Part shown: positions 45,873-55,005 of the stretch, in pieces
Layout of the letters: each line of letters opens with the position of its first letter
Position numbering within the stretch: position 1 is the first letter of the stretch
NCBI RefSeq assembly: GCF_022827545.1
Contig: NZ_CP094669.1
Span: 5,263,001 to 5,327,000, forward strand
Direction of reading: 5' to 3'
From: Hymenobacter tibetensis
Lineage (GTDB): Bacteria > Bacteroidota > Bacteroidia > Cytophagales > Hymenobacteraceae
Length of the DNA: 64,000 bases
The notes under the pieces: generated by a model
The model's input: only the letters and a program-made list of their open reading frames with translations
What the model was told of the DNA's origin: nothing
Database searches by the model: none
Made by a program: the position numbers and the translations under genes

Positions 45873-46613
45873 ATGACCGAATCAGAACTTTCCAACGCCG
45901 CAATGCCATTGGCTACCTCGGCAGCCATAGTGCCACGCGTTGCTATTATAGTAGCAGGGGGCAGCGGTACCCGTATGGGGGCCGACCGGCCCAAGCAGTT
46001 CCTGGCGTTGAATGGGGAGCCGGTGCTGCTACACACCTTGCGCCGGTTTGCTACCCCGGCCCTAGGCGTGACCACCCTGATAGTAGTATTGCCCCCAGAT
46101 CAATTTGCTAGTTGGACCCAGCTGTGCGCCACGCACCAAGTACAGATTCCGCACGTGGTGGTGGCGGGTGGCGCTTCGCGGTGGGCTTCCGTACGCAATG
46201 GCCTTGCCGAACTAGCGGGGCATTCAACGGGTGTAGTAGCGGTGCATGATGGGGTGCGGCCCCTAACTCCCCTATCCGTTATTGAAAATACGTATGCCGC
46301 CGCCTTAGAGCACGGCGCAGCCATAGCCGCAGTGCCTCCCAAAGACTCGGTGCGGGGGCTGAGTCAACAAGGCTCCTATGCCCTAGACCGGTCCCGGCTA
46401 CGCCTCGTGCAAACCCCCCAGTGCTTTGATTTAGAGCTACTACGGCGCGCCTATAACCTGCCTGAACTATCTACCTTCACCGACGATGCCAGTGTGGTGG
46501 AAGACTTACATCCTATCCGGCTAGTGGCGGGCGACTACTGCAACCTAAAAATCACGACTCCGGAAGACTTGCTGCTGGCTGAAGTGCTATTACGGCAGGA
46601 GGTTAAATTTTAA
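45873..46613 (+). CDS. ispD: 2-C-methyl-D-erythritol 4-phosphate cytidylyltransferase
   Basis: A 246-residue nucleotidyltransferase. The signature VAIIVAGGSGTRMGADRPKQFL (CTP-binding loop) is near residue 25, followed by VVAVHDGVRPLTP and LVQTPQCFDLELL, then a closing ITTPEDLLLAE. It makes CDP-methylerythritol in the MEP isoprenoid pathway, feeding carotenoid and quinone synthesis. ATG 45873; a short N-terminal extension of about 20 residues precedes the catalytic fold. A strong hairpin terminates the gene. Confidence 0.95.
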   Translation: MTESELSNAAMPLATSAAIVPRVAIIVAGGSGTRMGADRPKQFLALNGEPVLLHTLRRFATPALGVTTLIVVLPPDQFASWTQLCATHQVQIPHVVVAGGASRWASVRNGLAELAGHSTGVVAVHDGVRPLTPLSVIENTYAAALEHGAAIAAVPPKDSVRGLSQQGSYALDRSRLRLVQTPQCFDLELLRRAYNLPELSTFTDDASVVEDLHPIRLVAGDYCNLKITTPEDLLLAEVLLRQEVKF

Positions 46614-46973
46614 CACGTTGCGACGTTCCTAGCCGCCAGTAAGAATCAATGGGCAGGACATAGTCTAGAGGCCAGTTCCATACGGAACTGGCCTTCTGTT
46701 ATTCCTGAGCTACTCTCTAGCGCTTGAGCGGATACTTGAGCTCATGTACTACACGGCCAATAAGCACACTGCCAGTACATGGCTCCGCTGAATACAGTAG
46801 TTGCGCTGTTGCACTGGCTTGTTTCAGCTCAGGAACCGATGAGCGAGTACCTCCACGCAGAAGACAAGTGTCGCATTTTGGGAGATGCCTATCTGCCTCT
46901 ACCCCAACCGCTAGCTAAGCTTGCCGTATAGCTTGACACATCCCTCGCTTTTCCTGTACATAACTCCGAAGTC
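46614..46973. other. Intergenic region, 360 bases
   Basis: Apart from the ispD terminator at 46670-46693 and the presumed promoter of the first DUF4142 gene, no feature was recognised. A 64-codon open frame at 46724 has random composition. Confidence 0.45.
46670..46693 (+). terminator. Terminator after ispD
   Basis: The 10-bp arms GGCCAGTTCC (46670-46679) and GGAACTGGCC (46684-46693) pair perfectly with a 4-base loop and are followed by TTCTGTTATT. Confidence 0.75.
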
Positions 46974-47549
46974 ATGCGCCTTTTTCAACTCTGTGCCTTA
47001 CTTATCCTTCCCTGGCTTGCAGCCTGCTCGGGAGGAGAAAGCAACAAAGACCCTGTGGCAGAAGCCAAGTTCCAAAACGAAAAGCGCATCGGCGACGAGG
47101 CAGTGACTGAAAAGCAGGAGCGCGATGCTGAGTTCATGGTTACGGCAGCAAGCAGCAGCATGACTAATCTGGAAATCAGCCAGATTGCCCAGCGCAAGGC
47201 TACCTCTCCCGATGTGAAGTATCTCGCCCAAATGATAGTTGGCGAACACGGCAATATGCAGGCCGACTTGAAGTCACTGGCGCAGAAGAAAAGCATTGTA
47301 CTGCCCACCAACCTCGGCGAAAACCAAGCAAAGATTGTTGGCGAACTGACTGCTCTCAATGGCGCAGGATTCGACCGCAAGTACCTTGACTTACTGGAAG
47401 ACATCCACAAGAACAGCGTTGACGAGTTCGACGACCTAAGCGAGGATGCTTACGACGGTGATATTCGAGCTTTTGCCGCTAAGTATCTGCCAACACTCAA
47501 GAAGCACCGCGAGGCTGCCGAACAAGCCGCCGACAAACTCCCCAAATAA
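46974..47549 (+). CDS. DUF4142 lipoprotein (first of three paralogues)
   Basis: A 191-residue lipoprotein with lipobox LAAC (Cys at about 18). DUF4142 (ferritin-like four-helix bundle) runs from about residue 52 to the end, with the family pattern DAEFMVTAASSSMTNLEISQIA, YLAQMIVGEHGNMQADLKSLA and a C-terminal YLPTLKKHREAA. Catalytic function has not been established for DUF4142; many are envelope proteins. It starts a cluster with a small lipoprotein and two further DUF4142 genes, all on the plus strand. Confidence 0.9.
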   Translation: MRLFQLCALLILPWLAACSGGESNKDPVAEAKFQNEKRIGDEAVTEKQERDAEFMVTAASSSMTNLEISQIAQRKATSPDVKYLAQMIVGEHGNMQADLKSLAQKKSIVLPTNLGENQAKIVGELTALNGAGFDRKYLDLLEDIHKNSVDEFDDLSEDAYDGDIRAFAAKYLPTLKKHREAAEQAADKLPK

Positions 47550-47589
47550 TACCACTCCGTTTTCCTATCAACCACAAACCCTAATCCCT

Positions 47590-47811
47590 ATGAAAACCCG
47601 CTTTCTTTCCCTCATTGCCCTCGCCACCGTTCTCTCCTTTAGCAGTTGCGGTAATACCGAACAACGGACCGACGGAACAGCTGGCGAAGCGGTGAGCGAC
47701 ATCGATAAAGCCGCTGAAGAAGGCGGAGTTGAGGCTGATGCCACGGTAATTGACAACGATGCCGGCCCAACAGTAACAGCTGATGCCGATTCAACCACGG
47801 CTACCGAATAA
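47590..47811 (+). CDS. Small acidic lipoprotein, 73 residues
   Basis: ATG 47590. The signal ends at the lipobox LSFSSC (Cys20). The remainder is short, acidic and low-complexity (Thr, Ala, Asp, Glu), with no recognisable fold. It lies 40 bases after the first DUF4142 gene and 77 before the next, so it is probably co-transcribed. Likely a surface-anchored spacer or a processed lipopeptide; the function is unknown. Confidence 0.75.
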   Translation: MKTRFLSLIALATVLSFSSCGNTEQRTDGTAGEAVSDIDKAAEEGGVEADATVIDNDAGPTVTADADSTTATE

Positions 47812-47888
47812 TAGAGAACAAGCTCGTCTATAACCTAAGCTCGTCAAAAAGAGTACGTTGTACTTTAAACACCTCAACCGAACACGCT

Positions 47889-48542
47889 ATGAAACGCTTT
47901 CTTTTTAGTGCCTCTTGTCTAGGGCTTCTCGCTCTAGGTTCATGTAGCCAATCCGCTGAAACCACTGCCGCCGAGGGCGATACCGCTACTGGCAGTGCTC
48001 CTACCAACACTGAAGCCGGTACCATGGATTCCACTGGCATGAGCGGCGACACCGCCTCAGCCAACGCAACGGGCGGTGGTGCTATGGCGGACCCTAACGG
48101 TCCTACTGCACCCCACAGCGATGACCCTACCTTCATGATGTCGGCGGCACACAGCGACCAAAACGAGATTCAGCTCAGCAAGCTTGCGCTGAAAAAGGGC
48201 GCTACCGGTATGGCACAGCAGCACGCCAACATGATGATCACCGACCACACCAAGTCGACAGCTGACTTGAAAGCTATTGCGCAGAAGAAAAGCGTGACGC
48301 TTCCTACCGATATGGATGCCGAGCACAAAGCCATAGCTGCAGAGATGGAAAAGCTTTCGGGCAAGGAATTGGAGAAGAAGTTCATGGATCAGATGGTAGT
48401 TGATCATCAGAAGACGATGAACACGATGGCTGCTCATCAAAAGATGACCAAGGACACGGATCTGCAGACCTTCATTACCAAGACCACTCCCGTAATCGAG
48501 AAGCACCTGAACATGTCGAAAGAGCATGCCGGCATGATGTAA
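47889..48542 (+). CDS. DUF4142 lipoprotein (second paralogue)
   Basis: A 217-residue lipoprotein with lipobox LGSC (Cys at about 19). It is followed by a long Thr/Ala/Gly/Asp-rich spacer to about residue 75, then DUF4142 (FMMSAAHSDQNEIQLSKLAL; QQHANMMITDHTKSTADLKA; PVIEKHLNMSKEHAG). The domain is rich in Met and His (HQKTMNTMAAHQKM), which may bind metal or protect against oxidation; this is speculative. ATG 47889; a hairpin terminator follows. Confidence 0.9.
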   Translation: MKRFLFSASCLGLLALGSCSQSAETTAAEGDTATGSAPTNTEAGTMDSTGMSGDTASANATGGGAMADPNGPTAPHSDDPTFMMSAAHSDQNEIQLSKLALKKGATGMAQQHANMMITDHTKSTADLKAIAQKKSVTLPTDMDAEHKAIAAEMEKLSGKELEKKFMDQMVVDHQKTMNTMAAHQKMTKDTDLQTFITKTTPVIEKHLNMSKEHAGMM

Positions 48543-48892
48543 AATAGACGCTAGCTTCCGCTAGTTCTGAAAGCCGTTGCCTCATCGGGCAGCGGCTTTT
48601 TTTATTTACTCCCTCACAATTTGTCTTGTCATGAGGGGCGCATTGTCTCTCTTGTTGCTTTAAAATTATCCTCCTGTGGAAGGCATGACGCAACCGCTAC
48701 GGTTGGACTCAGCATTGCTAACACCGTCTGTGAGGCGGAGTAAAGCTCGATTTGAGCGTTATCGAACTACTTGCTACTGGTTGAGTATAAGGCAACGGAT
48801 TGCTACCTCCTCTCTCTAGGGATGTATAGCCAAGTGGCTAGTGCTATTCCTGCCTAGCTTTCTTACAATCACTTTGCCTGACTTCTTGACTT
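48543..48892. other. Intergenic region, 350 bases
   Basis: After the terminator at 48571-48604, the gap is mostly AT-neutral unassigned sequence. A tRNA-D-arm-like stretch at about 48832 has no matching anticodon or T arm. It should include the promoter of the third DUF4142 gene. Confidence 0.4.
48571..48604 (+). terminator. Terminator after the second DUF4142 gene
   Basis: The arms 48571-48581 and 48588-48598 pair with one G-T wobble and are followed by a T7 tract. Confidence 0.8.
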
Positions 48893-49492
48893 ATGAAAAA
48901 TTCATTCAACCACCTAGCTGTTGCATTGCTACTTGCCGGTGGCATAGTAGGTAGCACGCTGCCTGTGCAAGCCCAAACCAAGCAAGCTGAAAAGATCAAC
49001 AAAAAGCGTAGTAAGGCACTGGCCTCCAATTCAACCTATACCAAAGAGCAACTCAAGTACGATTCAGAGTTTACGGTAGCGGCAGCTAGCGCCAACATGC
49101 TGGAAGTGTCGCTCGGTAAGCTAGCCCAGCAGAAAGCAATTTTGCAGGAAGTCAAGGACTGGGGCAAAACCATGGACCAAGAGCACAGCGAAGCAGGTAC
49201 GAAGCTAGAAGCCATTGCCTCACGTAGCAACATTGCGCTGCCAACCATGATGAGCACAGAAGACCGTAGCATCTACGACGATGTAGATGACCGCAAGTAT
49301 TTGGGCTTCGACAAGAAGTACTTGCGGGATTTGAAAGACCTGCACGAGCGCACCGTGAAGCGTTACGCCGAAGCGGCCACCAAGCTAGCTAATCCTGAAC
49401 TGCTAGCCTACGTGACGGAAATGCTGCCCAAGCTTCGCGCCCACGAAAGCCAGACGAGCATTCTGTTCGACCGGGCCAATGCACTGAAATAA
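48893..49492 (+). CDS. DUF4142 secreted protein (third paralogue)
   Basis: A 199-residue protein with a signal peptide ending PVQAQ (about residue 28) and no lipobox, unlike the other two. DUF4142 runs from about 50 (YDSEFTVAAASANMLEVSLG, WGKTMDQEHSEAGTKLEAIA, LPKLRAHESQTSILFDRA). Before it lies a Lys-rich stretch (EKINKKRSKALAS). It ends the cluster and is convergent with uvrA, separated by the hairpin at 49623-49660. Confidence 0.9.
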   Translation: MKNSFNHLAVALLLAGGIVGSTLPVQAQTKQAEKINKKRSKALASNSTYTKEQLKYDSEFTVAAASANMLEVSLGKLAQQKAILQEVKDWGKTMDQEHSEAGTKLEAIASRSNIALPTMMSTEDRSIYDDVDDRKYLGFDKKYLRDLKDLHERTVKRYAEAATKLANPELLAYVTEMLPKLRAHESQTSILFDRANALK

Positions 49493-49622
49493 CAGGTACT
49501 GTACTTCCTTGACACACAAAAGAGCTCTAGCGGGTGCTAAGGCTCCTCGTGTTTGCGTCCTGAACAATTACCGCAGGCACTCTGCAGCTTACTAGCATGC
49601 TGCCTGACAATTCTATACGTAC

Positions 49623-49660
49623 GACAGCGCCTGCTCTCCCATAGGAGAGCAGGCGCTGTC
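49623..49660. terminator. Strong hairpin between DUF4142 and uvrA
   Basis: Perfect 17-bp arms (49623-49639 and 49644-49660) with a 4-base loop lie between convergent genes, where they can end both transcripts. The T tract is weak on the plus strand. Confidence 0.75.
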
Positions 49661-49688
49661 ATTAATGGGTACGGTTATTATGTGCTGC

Positions 49689-52600
49689 TTACGCTTCCAT
49701 GTATTTGCTGGTGCGCAGTTCCTCGGCCAGGAAACGGCTGGTGTGCCCTTTGCCTGATTTGGCTACCTGCTCCGGCGTGCCTTGCGCTACAATAGTACCG
49801 CCCGCTGCGCCCCCTTCAGGCCCAATATCAATCACGTGGTCCGCTACCTTAATTAGGTCGAGGTTGTGCTCGATGATGAGGACGGTGTTGCCTTTATCGG
49901 CCAGCTTCTGCAGCACATCAGCCAGGTGGCTGATATCCTCGAAGTGCAGACCGGTGGTGGGCTCGTCTAGGATATAGAACGTCTTGCCGGTGTCCTTTTT
50001 GCTGAGCTCGGTAGCCAGTTTCACGCGTTGGGCTTCCCCACCGGAAAGCGTAGTGGCTTGCTGCCCGAGCGTGAGGTAGCCCAAGCCTACCTCGTTCAGG
50101 GTCTGAATCTTGCGCAGAATACGGGGCTGAAACTCGAAGAAGTCCACTGCTTTTTCCACAGTCATGTCCAGCACGTCGGTGATGGACTTGCCTTTGAAGC
50201 GTACTTCCAGCGTTTCGCGGTTATAGCGGCGGCCTTTGCAAGTTTCGCAGGGCACGTGCACATCGGGCAGGAAATTCATTTCAATGGTCCGGATGCCGGC
50301 TCCCTCGCAGGTTTCGCAGCGTCCACCTTTCACATTGAATGAGAAGCGCCCTGGTCCGTAACCCCGGATTTTAGCTTCTGGCAACGACGAGAACAACTGC
50401 CGAATCTCGGTGAACACGCCAGTGTACGTCGCCGGATTCGAGCGAGGCGTACGCCCAATCGGTGACTGATCGACCTCAATCACCTTATCAATCAGGTCCA
50501 GACCTTCTATGCTGCCGTAAGGCAGGGGCTCGCGCTTGGCGTTGAAGAAGTGCTGGTTGAGGATGGGGTACAGCGTATCGTGAATGAGCGACGACTTGCC
50601 CGAACCCGACACGCCTGTTACAGCTACTAGTTTGCCGAGCGGAAACTTAGCCGTTACGTTTTTGAGGTTGTGCCCTTTGGCTCCCTTCAAGACCAAGTCT
50701 TTCCCTTCCCCAGTCCGCTTTTTCTTGCGCAGCTCGATGTGTTTTTGGCCGCTTAGGTATTGCGAAGTGAGGCTACCCGAGTTGAAAATCTCCTGCGGAG
50801 TGCCCGACGCTACAATGTGGCCGCCGTGGATACCTGCCCCCGGACCGATATCCAGCACGTAGTCGGCGTGCATAATCATATCCTTGTCGTGTTCCACCAC
50901 AATCACCGAGTTGCCGATGTCGCGCAGGTGTTGCAAGGCTTTGATTAGGCGTTCGTTGTCGCGCTGGTGCAACCCAATACTGGGCTCGTCCATGATGTAG
51001 AGCACCCCTACCAGTTGGGTACCAATCTGGGTAGCTAGGCGGATACGCTGGCTTTCGCCGCCGCTCAGGGTCCGCACCGAGCGGTGCAGATTCAGGTAGT
51101 CGAGGCCTACTTCCAGCAGGAACCCAATGCGCTTGCGGATTTCCTTAAGCAACTCGCGCGCAATCAGGTTTTGCCGATCGGTCAGGCGCGTTTCCAAGCC
51201 CTCAAACCAGTCTGCTAGCTCGTTCAAGTCCATCACCGACAGCTCGCCGATGTGCTTGTCGTCCATCTTGAAGTGCAGGCTTTCCTTTTTGAGCCGGTAG
51301 CCATGACACTCCGGACAATCTTTGGCCTGGGTGTACTGCTGGATCCACTCCCGAATGTTTTCGGAATCAGATTCCATCTGGCGCCGCAGAAACGGAATGA
51401 TACCTTCGAATGGCTCGGCGTAATTGGCCTTTTTGGGGTCGGCGTCTTCGTCTTCGGTGATGCCGTACAGCAGCCGCTCAATCAACTCCTCGGGCAGCTT
51501 TTCCAGTGCGGTACTTAAGCTGAACTTCTGCCGTTTCAGGATGGCGCTGAGCTGCTGAAAAATCCAGATGTCGCGGTACTCCCCAAGCGGCGCAATACCG
51601 CCGCGGCTGATGCTTAGCTTGCGGTCCGGCATCACCGATTCCTCGGTGATTTCCTGCACCTCACCCAAGCCGTTGCAGACAGGGCACGCGCCGTAGGGCG
51701 AGTTGAAGCTGAACGTGTTCGGCGCCGGATCGTCGTAGGCAATGCCCGTGACGGGGTCCATGAGGAACCGGGAGAAGAACTGCGTTTTTTTGGCCGCGCT
51801 TTTCTCGTCGGGGTCCAGCACTAACATGGTGCCTTTGCCGTGCGTTAAGGCGTTCTGCACCGAGCCAGAAAGACGGAACCGGTCCTCTTCCTTCACAACC
51901 AGCCGGTCAATCACGATTTCAATGTCGTGGATCTTGTAGCGGTCCACCTGCATCTTGGCCGTGATGTCGAGCAGTTCGCCATCTACCCGCACCTTGGTGA
52001 AGCCGAGCTTAGCAATTTGCTGGAATAGCTCACGGTAATGTCCCTTGCGGCCTTTCACCACGGGAGCCAACACCACCAACTTTTTGCCATCAAACTGCTG
52101 CAAGATGTAGTTGATGATTTGATCGTCGCTCTGCCGGATCATCTTGGCGCCCGTGGCATAGCTGAACGCCTCAGCCGTGCGGGCGTAGAGCAGGCGCAGA
52201 AAGTCGTATATCTCGGTAATGGTGCCCACCGTGGAGCGCGGATTGCGCGAAGTGGTTTTCTGCTCGATGCTGATAACCGGCGACAAGCCCTCTATCTTAT
52301 CTACGTCGGGCCGCTCCAAGCCTCCCATGAAGCTCCGCGCGTAAGCCGAGAAGGTTTCCATGTAGCGGCGCTGCCCTTCGGCGTAAATCGTGTCGAAAGC
52401 CAACGAGGACTTACCCGAACCCGAAATACCCGTGAACACCACCAATCGGCCACGCGGAATCTGCACCGACACGTTCTTCAGGTTGTGTTCCCGCGCGCCG
52501 TATACTTCAATGAAAGGCGCCTCGGTATCGGCAGCGTGGCCGTTGAGCGGACTGGCAACCAACGGCGGCTGAACCGGAGTAGGCTCTGCAACCAATTCGG

Positions 52601-52709
52601 CTACTACCACTGGGGCCTCTTTGAGGGCCACGGCAGCTTTCGGGGCCTTAGGTGTTTTGGGAGCTTTAGGCGATGCAGCAGAAGATGCTGCGGTTGATTT
52701 TTTGGCCAT
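49689..52709 (-). CDS. uvrA: Excinuclease ABC subunit A, with N-terminal tail
   Basis: A 1006-residue UvrA. Both ABC modules are present: [19 protein letters not shown] and [17 protein letters not shown] (Walker A), [17 protein letters not shown] and [17 protein letters not shown] (signatures), [15 protein letters not shown] and [14 protein letters not shown] (Walker B). Zinc cysteines lie in [29 protein letters not shown] and [10 protein letters not shown]. It recognises damaged DNA with UvrB. The first about 65 residues are an extra Lys/Ala/Pro-rich low-complexity tail before the usual start [15 protein letters not shown] 52709 follows a -7-like box. Confidence 0.97.
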   Translation of the reverse strand: MAKKSTAASSAASPKAPKTPKAPKAAVALKEAPVVVAELVAEPTPVQPPLVASPLNGHAADTEAPFIEVYGAREHNLKNVSVQIPRGRLVVFTGISGSGKSSLAFDTIYAEGQRRYMETFSAYARSFMGGLERPDVDKIEGLSPVISIEQKTTSRNPRSTVGTITEIYDFLRLLYARTAEAFSYATGAKMIRQSDDQIINYILQQFDGKKLVVLAPVVKGRKGHYRELFQQIAKLGFTKVRVDGELLDITAKMQVDRYKIHDIEIVIDRLVVKEEDRFRLSGSVQNALTHGKGTMLVLDPDEKSAAKKTQFFSRFLMDPVTGIAYDDPAPNTFSFNSPYGACPVCNGLGEVQEITEESVMPDRKLSISRGGIAPLGEYRDIWIFQQLSAILKRQKFSLSTALEKLPEELIERLLYGITEDEDADPKKANYAEPFEGIIPFLRRQMESDSENIREWIQQYTQAKDCPECHGYRLKKESLHFKMDDKHIGELSVMDLNELADWFEGLETRLTDRQNLIARELLKEIRKRIGFLLEVGLDYLNLHRSVRTLSGGESQRIRLATQIGTQLVGVLYIMDEPSIGLHQRDNERLIKALQHLRDIGNSVIVVEHDKDMIMHADYVLDIGPGAGIHGGHIVASGTPQEIFNSGSLTSQYLSGQKHIELRKKKRTGEGKDLVLKGAKGHNLKNVTAKFPLGKLVAVTGVSGSGKSSLIHDTLYPILNQHFFNAKREPLPYGSIEGLDLIDKVIEVDQSPIGRTPRSNPATYTGVFTEIRQLFSSLPEAKIRGYGPGRFSFNVKGGRCETCEGAGIRTIEMNFLPDVHVPCETCKGRRYNRETLEVRFKGKSITDVLDMTVEKAVDFFEFQPRILRKIQTLNEVGLGYLTLGQQATTLSGGEAQRVKLATELSKKDTGKTFYILDEPTTGLHFEDISHLADVLQKLADKGNTVLIIEHNLDLIKVADHVIDIGPEGGAAGGTIVAQGTPEQVAKSGKGHTSRFLAEELRTSKYMEA

Positions 52710-52733
52710 GCACTAGCGAAGCGAATAAGTCTG

Positions 52734-52741
52734 CAAAGGTA
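52734..52741 (-). promoter_or_regulatory. Promoter -7 box upstream of uvrA
   Basis: On the minus strand the octamer reads TACCTTTG, an exact TAnnTTTG match, 24 bases before ATG 52709. No clear -33 TTG is seen at the expected distance. Confidence 0.45.
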
Positions 52742-52990
52742 CGCAAAACCCGACCTTCTGACTACTCGGAATAGCTTATTTGCCAAGCGTTTTGGCAGGT
52801 ATAAACAAGAGCACTCAGCCGACGATACGCGCGGATAGACTGCCTACAACAACGATGGTAGCCTAAAAGTCCCGCTACAGCTGAAGTTCTAACTCCAGCC
52901 TTGATTCTGTGTGGTTTAGGAAGTGCTCTTTCCTATAAATGGCGCTGTTATTGCCTATGGCAAGCTGTTCTTCATTTTTCTATTTCAACC

Positions 52991-53647
52991 ATGAAACTGA
53001 TGCTAAAATCGGGCCTCGTGGCACTACTGGTCTTGCTACTGCACGCCAGTACCGCGCAGGCACAAGTTCGTGTAAACGTCAACGTGGGTTCTCCGGCTTG
53101 GGGCCCGGCCGTTGGGCCAGACGTAGCGTACTACTACATTCCGGAAATTGATGGCTATTACGACCTGTACACGCAGCAGTACGTGTACCTAGACCGTGGC
53201 TACTGGGTTAGCTCGCCATACCTCCCTTCTCCCTACGCTCACTACGACCCTCGCTTTTTCCACCCTGTAGTGATACACTACGCAGGCCGGCAGCCGTGGA
53301 ACTCTATCCGCGACCACCGAGCCTATTGCAACCAACGTGGCTGGCAACCCGGCCGCTATTACGGAAACAACGGCTACTATGGGGGCGGGCGCGACTATGG
53401 CTACCGTACTCCAGCTCCTGGCTATCGGCCAGCGCCGGGCAATTACGGCAATGCCCCTTACAACAACCGCCCTTACGCACGCAGCAACGAGTACGACCAG
53501 CGCAACACCCGCGGCTATTACGACCGCCGGGACGAGCGTAGCAACCAGAACGCCCCCAACCGCCCCGACCGTGGGGTACAACAAGGCCGCGATGGAGACA
53601 GACAGCCAAATTATGGCGGTGGCCGAGGACCGAGCCGAGGCTGGTAA
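52991..53647 (+). CDS. Secreted aromatic- and glycine-rich protein (first paralogue)
   Basis: A 218-residue protein with a signal peptide ending TAQAQ (about residue 24). The N-terminal half is shared with the next gene: SPAWGPAVGPDVAYYYIPEI, DGYYDLYTQQYVYLDRGYWV and FFHPVVIHYAGRQPWNSIRDHR. The C-terminal half is low-complexity Tyr/Gly/Asn/Arg (NNGYYGGGRDYGYRTPAPGY). Such disordered tails often attach to surfaces or matrices. Function unknown. ATG 52991; the frame is open 90 bases earlier without protein character. Confidence 0.8.
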   Translation: MKLMLKSGLVALLVLLLHASTAQAQVRVNVNVGSPAWGPAVGPDVAYYYIPEIDGYYDLYTQQYVYLDRGYWVSSPYLPSPYAHYDPRFFHPVVIHYAGRQPWNSIRDHRAYCNQRGWQPGRYYGNNGYYGGGRDYGYRTPAPGYRPAPGNYGNAPYNNRPYARSNEYDQRNTRGYYDRRDERSNQNAPNRPDRGVQQGRDGDRQPNYGGGRGPSRGW

Positions 53648-53671
53648 ATGGTCTGCTAACCCAATACTTTC

Positions 53672-53704
53672 AAAAAGAGCGCCTTCATAGAAGGCGCTCT
53701 TTTT
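53672..53704 (+). terminator. Terminator after the first aromatic-rich paralogue
   Basis: Perfect 15-bp arms (53672-53686 and 53690-53704; AAAAAGAGCGCCTTC) with a 3-base loop. A-rich and T-rich flanks make it bidirectional. Confidence 0.85.
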
Positions 53705-53824
53705 CATTAAGCGAGTTTGCATTGTATATGCTCATGATATTGCCGCGCTTGGATAGTTGCGCTACAGTTTGGCCTCTTTCTTGCCTTCGTCCTACCAACA
53801 CCACACACTACCATTCTTTCTACC

Positions 53825-54304
53825 ATGAAACTTATCCTCAAACTTGCCTTAGCGCTATTGCTTACAGGCATCTCTTTTTCAAGCCAAGCGCAAGGGCGCA
53901 GCCGAATAGCGCATCCATCTTGGGGTCCTGCTGTGCCGGCTGGTAAACAGTACTACTACATCCCCGAAGTGGGTGGCTATTATGACCTCAGCGCCCAGCG
54001 CTACGTGGTGCAGCGCGACAACCAATGGGTGCGCGTTTCCGATATTAGCGGCTACTCTCCCTCATCGTTTCACCCAGTCATTATCGACTATGTAGGCGCG
54101 CAGCCATGGGGCCAGATTGGTCAACACCGCACGCAATATCCTGCAAGCTTGCCTCCGGGCCAAGTGAAACGCTTAGAAAACGGGAAAGGCTTGCCGCCCG
54201 GCCAAGCCAAGAAGCTAAGAGCCGCTGCTCCGGGTGGGATATATGTAGTGGAAGGCAACAACAAAGGCAACAAGGGCCACGGGAAAGGCCACGGCAAACA
54301 CTAA
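53825..54304 (+). CDS. Secreted aromatic-rich protein (second paralogue)
   Basis: A 159-residue protein with a signal peptide ending SSQAQ (about residue 23). The core HPSWGPAVPAGKQYYYIPEV, GGYYDLSAQRYVVQRDNQWV and FHPVIIDYVGAQPWGQIGQH is homologous to the preceding gene. The tail differs: two LPPGQ repeats (SLPPGQVKRLENGKGLPPGQ), then Lys/Gly/His-rich GNKGHGKGHGKH, which could bind metal. It is a tandem duplicate that kept the core and swapped the tail. A strong terminator follows. Confidence 0.85.
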   Translation: MKLILKLALALLLTGISFSSQAQGRSRIAHPSWGPAVPAGKQYYYIPEVGGYYDLSAQRYVVQRDNQWVRVSDISGYSPSSFHPVIIDYVGAQPWGQIGQHRTQYPASLPPGQVKRLENGKGLPPGQAKKLRAAAPGGIYVVEGNNKGNKGHGKGHGKH

Positions 54305-54326
54305 CCGGGTTTCTTTCGCCTCTGAT

Positions 54327-54367
54327 GCGCCGAGCTTCTTCGAGAAGCTCGGCGCTTTTTTTTGTAG
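54327..54367 (+). terminator. Terminator after the second aromatic-rich paralogue
   Basis: Perfect 13-bp arms (54327-54339 and 54343-54355; GCGCCGAGCTTCT) with a TCG loop, followed by a long T tract (54356-54363). Confidence 0.9.
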
Positions 54368-54566
54368 TGACTCTACCCGACCCGGCACGCGAAATTCTCA
54401 ATTATTGGCTTGCAATACTAGCTTGCGCAAGCACACACTGCCCATACAAGTGCAACGGTTGAGCTTGGGCCGGCCAGCTTTTTGGTCAGCACCTTCATCA
54501 TACAATTGATGAAAATGGGTTCGAATCTTACTTGTACGTGAGCGAACCAAGTAACGAGAAGGCGCT

Positions 54567-54764
54567 TTGCTCAATGTTTCTTACTACCCGTGTTCCCATT
54601 GCCAAGCGCAATATCTGGTGCTTTATCAAAGACAGCTTAAAGATGAACGTTCTCCATTTGAGCCCGATGAGCCTCGAATCGAAAGCATTTACGAGGTTGG
54701 TTTTGACCACGAGAGGTTGCTGGAACTACTAGGCCCCGCACCAATTGTACAAGCAGCAAAGTAG
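54567..54764 (+). CDS. Possible small CxxC protein
   Basis: A 65-codon frame starting at TTG 54567. Its sequence looks like protein: YPCSHCQAQYLVLYQRQLKD has a CxxC pair followed by a beta-hairpin-like run, and the end VGFDHERLLELLGPAPIV is helical. The weak start codon and absence of an upstream ATG leave it uncertain; an N-terminal part may have been lost. No family was recognised. Confidence 0.4.
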   Translation: MLNVSYYPCSHCQAQYLVLYQRQLKDERSPFEPDEPRIESIYEVGFDHERLLELLGPAPIVQAAK

Positions 54765-54974
54765 TTGTAACCACCAACGAAGCTTTGGTGAACAGTTGGT
54801 ACCGCACCGAGTGCTAGGTCTATGGCATCTCAACAGGCGCGGCCCGCCGGAGTAGTATATCGGCGTCAGTCATTAATTCACAAATAGTCTCTTCCGCATT
54901 GTACGGGCGGGGCTGTTTGTGGATTGGATAAGTAACTTATATCGACTTTTAGGGCTCAACAACCGCCAATCCTG

Positions 54975-54982
54975 TACTTTCG
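54975..54982 (+). promoter_or_regulatory. Promoter -7 box upstream of the MBOAT gene
   Basis: TACTTTCG, the same octamer as upstream of queA, lies 23 bases before ATG 55006. Confidence 0.45.
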
Positions 54983-55005
54983 GGCAGACATACGCTCTAC
55001 ATTAT

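Larger units (their letters stand above)
54305..55005. other. Long gap, 700 bases, with a small possible ORF
   Basis: It contains the terminator at 54327-54367, the possible small CDS at 54567-54764 and a promoter-like box at 54975-54982 for the MBOAT gene. No RNA gene was recognised in the remaining sequence. Confidence 0.4.

Noticed and set aside
46724..46918. A 64-codon frame between ispD and the first DUF4142 gene
   Set aside because: Random composition, GC-poor start context and no match to any protein pattern.
48829..48860. A tRNA-like stretch (GATGTATAGCCAAGTGGCTA) resembling an acceptor and D arm
   Set aside because: No anticodon stem-loop, T arm or closing acceptor strand follows within the required distance.
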